DNA from: an uncultured Porphyromonadaceae bacterium
GTDB taxonomy: Bacteria > Bacteroidota > Bacteroidia > Bacteroidales > Muribaculaceae
Length of the DNA stretch: 19,216 nucleotides
Assembly: GCA_900546835.1 (NCBI GenBank)
Contig: UREH01000023.1
Span: forward strand, 1 to 19,216
Direction of reading: 5' to 3'
In this document: positions 15,620 through 19,216 of the stretch, piece by piece
Position numbering within the stretch: the stretch's first letter is position 1
Layout: every line of letters begins with the position of its first letter
Notes under the pieces: generated by a model
What the model was told of the DNA's origin: nothing
The model's database searches: none
Seen by the model: the letters and a program-made list of their open reading frames with translations, nothing else
Program-made: the position numbers and the translations under genes

Positions 15620-17284
15620 ATGCAAGAGTCAGAACTACAACAATATCTCCTTCGCAACTATCCACAAGAGAATGCTTGTTGCGAATGGAAGGAATTCAAG
15701 AATTTGAAGAACTCGTTCTGTGGGGATGAGAAAAACGATGTTATCTCATATGTGTCGGCTATTGCCAATATGGAAGGAGGACATTTAGTGATAGGGGTAC
15801 ATGACAGTTCTTTGGAAATTGTCGGGACGGATACCTATAATTATGACCGGCAAAAGGCAATTCTTCGTTTAACAGAACGATGTGTTAATCTTTCGACAGA
15901 AGGTCTCGATATTGAAGAGTTTGTTACCGATGACACTAACAAGAAAGTTTGGGTAGTCCATATTCCCAAGCATCGTCCCAAATTACCTGTTTACGCTCAT
16001 AACAAAGCATGGCAGCGAATTGAAGATTCTCTTGTAGAGTTGACCACTGAACGCATGAATGTCATTCTTGATGAGCCAATATTTGGTGAAACAGATTGGT
16101 CTGCACAGATTGTTCCTGATGCAACGATAGATGACCTTGACGAAGTTGCTATAGCTAAAGCCCGCAAAATGTTTAAGAAGGTACATAGCCGTATTCCCGA
16201 ATCCGAGGTAAATGCTTGGGATATTCAGACATTTCTTGGCAAATGCGGACTGACAAGAAATGGATGCATCACTCGTGCCGCTATTATATTGTTAGGCAAA
16301 TACGAATCAGCCTTTAAACTGCGTCCTGTCGTCGCTCAGGTAACTTGGACACGCAGGGATGCAAACCAAGATGTGGTTGACTACGAACATTTCACTGTTC
16401 CATTCATACTGACAGTAGATGAAATTCTCTCAAAGATTGAAAATCTGACTTTGCGTGAAATGCCTGGTGGTACGCTTTTCCCAGATACAATGAAGCAGTA
16501 TGATGACTACACTATACGCGAAGCACTTCATAACTGTATTGCTCATCAAGATTACACGATGCAACAGCGTGTCAATTTCGTTGAGAATCCCGGCTATCTA
16601 TATTATTCCAACGCCGGAACTTTCATTCCCGGAACTTTGGAAAATGCTTTAAGAAATGAGGAATCTCAGACCTATTTTCGCAATGAGTGCCTATGCAAGG
16701 CAATGGTGGACTTCAATATGATTGATACCGTAAGTCGTGGTATCAAGAAAATGTTTAACGAACAATGGCGCAGACACTTTCCGATGCCGGACTACGAGAT
16801 TGATGCGAAAAAAAAGAAGGTTGTAGTACGCATATATGGTAACGAGATCAATAAGCGATATACGGATTTATTGAAGACTGACAACACTCTGTCATTATGG
16901 GATTGCATATCTCTCGATGCTGTGCAGAAAGGCAGATTCATACATGAAGATGTTGCAAAAGACTTGCTGAACAGGGGACTTATTGAGGGCGATGCTCCCA
17001 ATTATACAATTTCTTTAGGAGTTGCTAAAGCCACTCGTCAATTGCAAGGTTACACCAAGCAAAAAGGACTTGATAAGGACAAAATTAAACAGATGGTTTT
17101 GCAATATCTTAAGAATGCTGGATCAGATGGAGCCAAACGTGATGGCATCTACGAATACATCAAAGATGTAATGCCTAGCAATAAGACTGAAGAGCAAAAA
17201 CTACGCAGCCTGGGTGATCTATTGAAAGTTATGAAAACCGAGGAATTGATTAGAACAGATGGACGAAATTGGTTTATATTATAG
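15620..17284 (+). CDS. Schlafen AlbA_2 domain protein with ATPase-like module
   Basis: A 554-residue protein of the COG2865 type. Residues about 14-135 are the Schlafen AlbA_2 domain (EWKEFKN, then ISYVSAIANMEGGHLVIGV), which binds nucleic acid in related proteins. The central part contains an HATPase_c_4-like segment around residues 290-340 (REALHNCIAHQDYT, then NPGYLYYSNAGTF). The C-terminal third (about 460-554) looks like one or two winged-helix domains. Members are often called transcriptional regulators, though their roles are mostly untested, and some sit in defence loci. It follows DUF1848 by 2 bases and ends just before the XRE operator region. It may regulate the cargo or act as an effector; the sequence does not decide. 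Confidence 0.86.
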   Translation: MQESELQQYLLRNYPQENACCEWKEFKNLKNSFCGDEKNDVISYVSAIANMEGGHLVIGVHDSSLEIVGTDTYNYDRQKAILRLTERCVNLSTEGLDIEEFVTDDTNKKVWVVHIPKHRPKLPVYAHNKAWQRIEDSLVELTTERMNVILDEPIFGETDWSAQIVPDATIDDLDEVAIAKARKMFKKVHSRIPESEVNAWDIQTFLGKCGLTRNGCITRAAIILLGKYESAFKLRPVVAQVTWTRRDANQDVVDYEHFTVPFILTVDEILSKIENLTLREMPGGTLFPDTMKQYDDYTIREALHNCIAHQDYTMQQRVNFVENPGYLYYSNAGTFIPGTLENALRNEESQTYFRNECLCKAMVDFNMIDTVSRGIKKMFNEQWRRHFPMPDYEIDAKKKKVVVRIYGNEINKRYTDLLKTDNTLSLWDCISLDAVQKGRFIHEDVAKDLLNRGLIEGDAPNYTISLGVAKATRQLQGYTKQKGLDKDKIKQMVLQYLKNAGSDGAKRDGIYEYIKDVMPSNKTEEQKLRSLGDLLKVMKTEELIRTDGRNWFIL

Positions 17285-17286
17285 TC

Positions 17287-17360
17287 AATCCGTCGAATTT
17301 CGACGAAAAGATACAGCCCATTCCGTCGAAAATGTTTAAATCCGTCGAATTTCGACGAAA
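17287..17360. promoter_or_regulatory. Two identical palindromic operators and a half-site
   Basis: CGTCGAATTTCGACG occurs at 17291-17305 and 17343-17357, each inside an identical 22-base repeat (17287-17308 and 17339-17360). A half-site CCGTCGAA lies between (17323-17330). The palindrome centres are 52 bases apart, about five helical turns, which suits cooperative binding on one face of the DNA. The cluster stands directly before the XRE gene, so autoregulation by that protein is the simplest reading. Control of the upstream operon from here would need read-through or looping. Confidence 0.68.
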
Positions 17361-17389
17361 CACATGCTGAACTCAAAAGAATAAAGACT

Positions 17390-17671
17390 ATGTTATTAGG
17401 AGACAAAATAAAAGAGTTGAGAGAAGAACACGGTGTGCTACAAAGGCAATTGGCAGCTTTGCTTGAAATAGACACTCCAATGTTTAGCAAAATAGAGCGT
17501 GGCGATAGATATGCTAAACGGGCACAAGTAATACAATTAGCTGAGTATTTCAAGATTGATAAAAATGAACTTCTTACACTATGGTTGGCAGACAAAGTAT
17601 TGGATGCTATAGAAGGTGAAGACGAATTAAAGCGGAAAGCCATTGAGATTGCACAAGAAAGAATAGGCTAA
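17390..17671 (+). CDS. XRE-family (Cro/CI-type) regulator
   Basis: A 93-residue DNA-binding protein. The helix-turn-helix lies at about residues 17-40 (LQRQLAALLEIDTPMFSKIE), and a short helical tail about 60-90 could dimerise. Its size and form resemble the controller proteins found beside restriction-modification and related defence genes. It begins 105 bases after the AlbA_2 gene, behind the CGTCGAA palindromes, and is the last gene of the element. Start ATG 17390 is preceded by an AT-rich purine stretch. It likely controls its own expression and perhaps that of the cargo. Confidence 0.88.
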   Translation: MLLGDKIKELREEHGVLQRQLAALLEIDTPMFSKIERGDRYAKRAQVIQLAEYFKIDKNELLTLWLADKVLDAIEGEDELKRKAIEIAQERIG

Positions 17672-17679
17672 TCCTCACA

Positions 17680-17725
17680 AATATCGGGAACTATATGGTA
17701 TCATTACCATACAATTTCCGATATT
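17680..17725. repeat. 46-bp imperfect inverted repeat at the right end
   Basis: Arms of 21 bases (17680-17700 and 17705-17725) match at 18 of 21 positions around a TCAT loop, starting AATATCGG and ending CCGATATT. It starts 9 bases after the XRE stop and ends about 40 bases before the right core. It could terminate the XRE transcript, although no T-run follows. It could also be an arm-type recombinase site: its TCGGGAA also occurs in the left-end ATTCGGGAAT repeats. Confidence 0.55.
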
Positions 17726-17766
17726 AATATTTGATAATCAGATTGATATTTTACAATATTCGGTTC

Positions 17767-17775
17767 AAGCGTGGA
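17767..17775. other. Candidate attR core (aagcgtgga)
   Basis: Second copy of the 9-bp sequence at 31-39. The surrounding bases form GTTCA-N10-TGAAC (17763-17767 and 17778-17782), which could be a recombinase target. The protease frame continues from here, and upstream it soon meets stop codons (17731-17742), so the coding sequence changes character close to this point. Confidence 0.42.
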
Positions 17776-18592
17776 TATGAACTTGACTTTTACGCTGGCT
17801 ACTACTGATGAAGATGGGAAACCCTTATCAACTCCGGGAGTGAAATATGTTTTATGGGAGGAAAGTTACCCTATCGACTGTGATGTCTTCATGAATGACG
17901 AAACAGGTAAATATGTAAAATACATCTGGGAACCGAATAACTATATCAACGTAATGGTATACAACTTCAAGGACGATGAGAGTACGAACAGTACCACACT
18001 GGGAATTGCACATATACCTTTTTCCACAGTAGGAAGCAATTATCTGGAAGGACTGAGCAAAACACAAAAATCTTATTTAGAGAAACAAAATCTGAAATTT
18101 CCATATAGTGTCTCCATCAACAGTTTATTCATTAATGACCAGTCAACTTCAACCCAATATAGTACAGCAGACATCACCGTAACATTAGCTCACGAATTAG
18201 GTCATTATCTGGGCTTACACCATGCTTTTTCTGAAAATGACGAAGGTATTTATGACGGTTGCTTTGATTCGGATTATTGTGACGACACCCCTACTTATAA
18301 TAAAGTGAAGTATGACGCTGATTACGCCTACACCGCGAAGAATGATCCGGCAAACTTCACGTTTGACTATCTGGTAAAACGTGAAAATTGTAAGACCAAT
18401 CAGACATTTACTTCTACTAATATTATGGATTATTCCGTAAGTTACTCAGACCGGTTTACCAACGACCAACGTTCCCGTATCCGTCACGTCCTGACATACA
18501 GTCCGCTGATACCCGGTCCCAAACAAGGACAAACACAAACGCGTTCCGTTGTCGAAGGACCGATTGATTTACCCATACGCACAGCCCGGTAA
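17771..18592 (+). pseudogene. Zinc metalloprotease (metzincin), N-terminus missing
   Basis: What remains is the catalytic part of a secreted Bacteroides zinc metalloprotease, a family normally made with a lipoprotein signal peptide. HELGHYLGLHH at residues 141-151 of the reading from GTG 17771 gives the zinc ligands H141, H145 and H151 with catalytic E142, and the Met-turn is at M219 (NIMDYS). The reading opens directly inside conserved-looking domain sequence (VDMNLTFTLATTD) with no signal peptide. Stop codons lie about 30-40 bases upstream in the same frame. The element appears to have split the gene, with the 5' part expected beyond the left end. A GTG start could give a cytoplasmic fragment, but that is doubtful. 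The C-terminus is intact. Confidence 0.75.
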
Positions 18593-18597
18593 CAACA

Positions 18598-18643
18598 TAT
18601 AGAAAAAGAGGTGAACAGTTATCTGTTCACCTCTTTTTCTATA
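18598..18643. terminator. Bidirectional rho-independent terminator
   Basis: A perfect 21-bp stem (18598-18618 with 18623-18643) around a TTAT loop, with A-rich and T-rich flanks, can work on both strands. It stands between the convergent protease and TPR genes. The TPR stop codon (18619-18621) is in the loop and its last seven codons form one arm. Confidence 0.88.
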
Positions 18644-19216
18644 AGCTTTATTCTTTCTAATGTCTTTTGAGCTTCAGTAGAAGGGAATTGACTGATCACC
18701 TTTTGAAGATATTCCCTTGCCTTTCCGTATCCGGTACTCATCACACGGCTAAGACCATCACGATAGCGTGCATACTGCATCCGAGTGGGAGCACTAATCT
18801 TTTTATAATCTGCTTCTAACTGTTTTTTCTCTCTCTCCGCCTTCAAATAAAGATAATTACCGATAAAAATATTGGCTGCCAGATTATCCGCATCCAATGA
18901 CAGTACTTTCCGGTAAGTCTCCAAAGCTTCAGACTCCCGCCCACGGCATACTTCCATCTCAGCACATGACACAAGACAATTAACATCATTCGGAGATTTT
19001 TGAAGCAACTCTTTGTAAAAAAGATACGCTTTGTCATAGCTGCGTGATTTTTTGTAATAAGCAGCCAGTTCCCGCCCTATCCTGGATGATACTTCCAGAC
19101 TCTTATCCACACCTGTCCAATAGAACATTTCGGCTTTCTCTACATTGGTATTTACCGCTTGGCGGAACAAAGTAACAGCTTGGTCCCACTGTCTGTTATC
19201 AAGGGCACCAGAGACC
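18619..19216 (-). CDS. TPR-repeat protein (partial, N-terminus outside window)
   Basis: The frame is open to the right edge of the window, so the gene is partial; the first in-window TTG is not a believable start. About 198 residues are visible. Tetratricopeptide-like helical pairs can be seen, with repeated A/Y/L positions such as DQAVTLFRQAV, DKAYLFYKELLQKSPND, SEALETYRKVLSLDADN and GKAREYLQKVISQFPS. TPR domains mediate protein-protein contacts. In Bacteroides, TPR proteins are often outer-membrane or periplasmic, but the signal region is not in view. It is convergent with the protease and ends inside the shared terminator. It belongs to the chromosome, not the element. Confidence 0.85.
   Translation of the reverse strand, partial: VSGALDNRQWDQAVTLFRQAVNTNVEKAEMFYWTGVDKSLEVSSRIGRELAAYYKKSRSYDKAYLFYKELLQKSPNDVNCLVSCAEMEVCRGRESEALETYRKVLSLDADNLAANIFIGNYLYLKAEREKKQLEADYKKISAPTRMQYARYRDGLSRVMSTGYGKAREYLQKVISQFPSTEAQKTLERIKLIEKEVNR

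Larger units (their letters stand above)
31..17775. mobile_element. Putative mobilizable integrative element with defence-like cargo
   Basis: Boundaries are inferred. The 9-bp sequence aagcgtgga occurs at 31-39 and again at 17767-17775, just where a metalloprotease reading frame resumes without its N-terminus. Between the copies lie two tyrosine recombinases, an excisionase-like HTH protein, a DUF3987 ATPase, a zinc-ribbon/Toprim protein and a MobV relaxase, the usual kit of Bacteroides mobilizable elements. A five-gene cargo operon and an XRE regulator follow. No type IV secretion or tra genes are seen, so transfer would depend on a co-resident conjugative element. The backbone is clearly GC-richer than the cargo, which suggests the cargo was acquired separately. 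The existence of an element is well supported. The exact ends are not, because only about 30 bases of possible left flank are visible. Confidence 0.72.

Noticed and set aside
17287..17360. A CRISPR-like array
   Set aside because: Only two full repeat copies and a half-site, palindromic, directly before a regulator gene, with no cas genes; operators explain it better.

Overview
The window looks like a Bacteroides-group chromosome (Bacteroides/Phocaeicola) carrying an integrated, mobilizable but probably not self-conjugative element of about 17.7 kb. Pointers to this group are TAnnTTTG-type -7 promoter boxes (226-233, 8938-8945), the overall style of the recombinase, DUF3987, DUF6371-like and MobV genes, and a metzincin protease and TPR gene of Bacteroides type on the right flank. 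No conjugation (tra) genes are visible, so transfer would need a helper element.

Layout. 1-258: candidate left end, with a possible attachment core (aagcgtgga, 31-39), short repeats and a promoter. 259-2902: two tandem paralogous tyrosine recombinases. 2950-4092: unknown gene. 4314-8870: a mobilization and replication block, made of an excisionase-type HTH protein, a DUF3987 P-loop ATPase, an iteron-like repeat cluster (6058-6190), a zinc-ribbon/Toprim primase-like protein, a strongly structured oriT candidate (7294-7453) and a MobV relaxase. 8871-9032: cargo promoter region. 9033-17284: five co-directional cargo genes with gaps of 2-12 bp. They encode a NERD nuclease-like/methyltransferase fusion, a compact SF1 helicase, an 804-residue protein of unknown function, a DUF1848 protein with a C-terminal CX3CX2C cysteine motif, and a Schlafen AlbA_2/ATPase-like protein. 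17285-17671: two identical palindromic operators plus a half-site, in front of a small XRE regulator. 17672-17775: right end, with a 46-bp imperfect inverted repeat and the second copy of the core.

Right flank. From 17771 the sequence is the catalytic half of a zinc metalloprotease that lacks its signal peptide and N-terminal region, so the element appears to have interrupted it. A perfect hairpin terminator (18598-18643) separates it from a convergent TPR gene that runs out of the window.

How it may work together (inference). The recombinases and HTH protein would move the element in and out of the chromosome. The DUF3987/primase pair and repeat cluster may replicate the excised circle, and the relaxase would act at the structured region upstream of it. 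The cargo is AT-richer than the backbone. Its mix of nuclease-like, methyltransferase, helicase, AlbA_2 and XRE genes resembles an anti-phage defence or modification island, but the combination is not one I can match to a named system. It is the most interesting part of the window.
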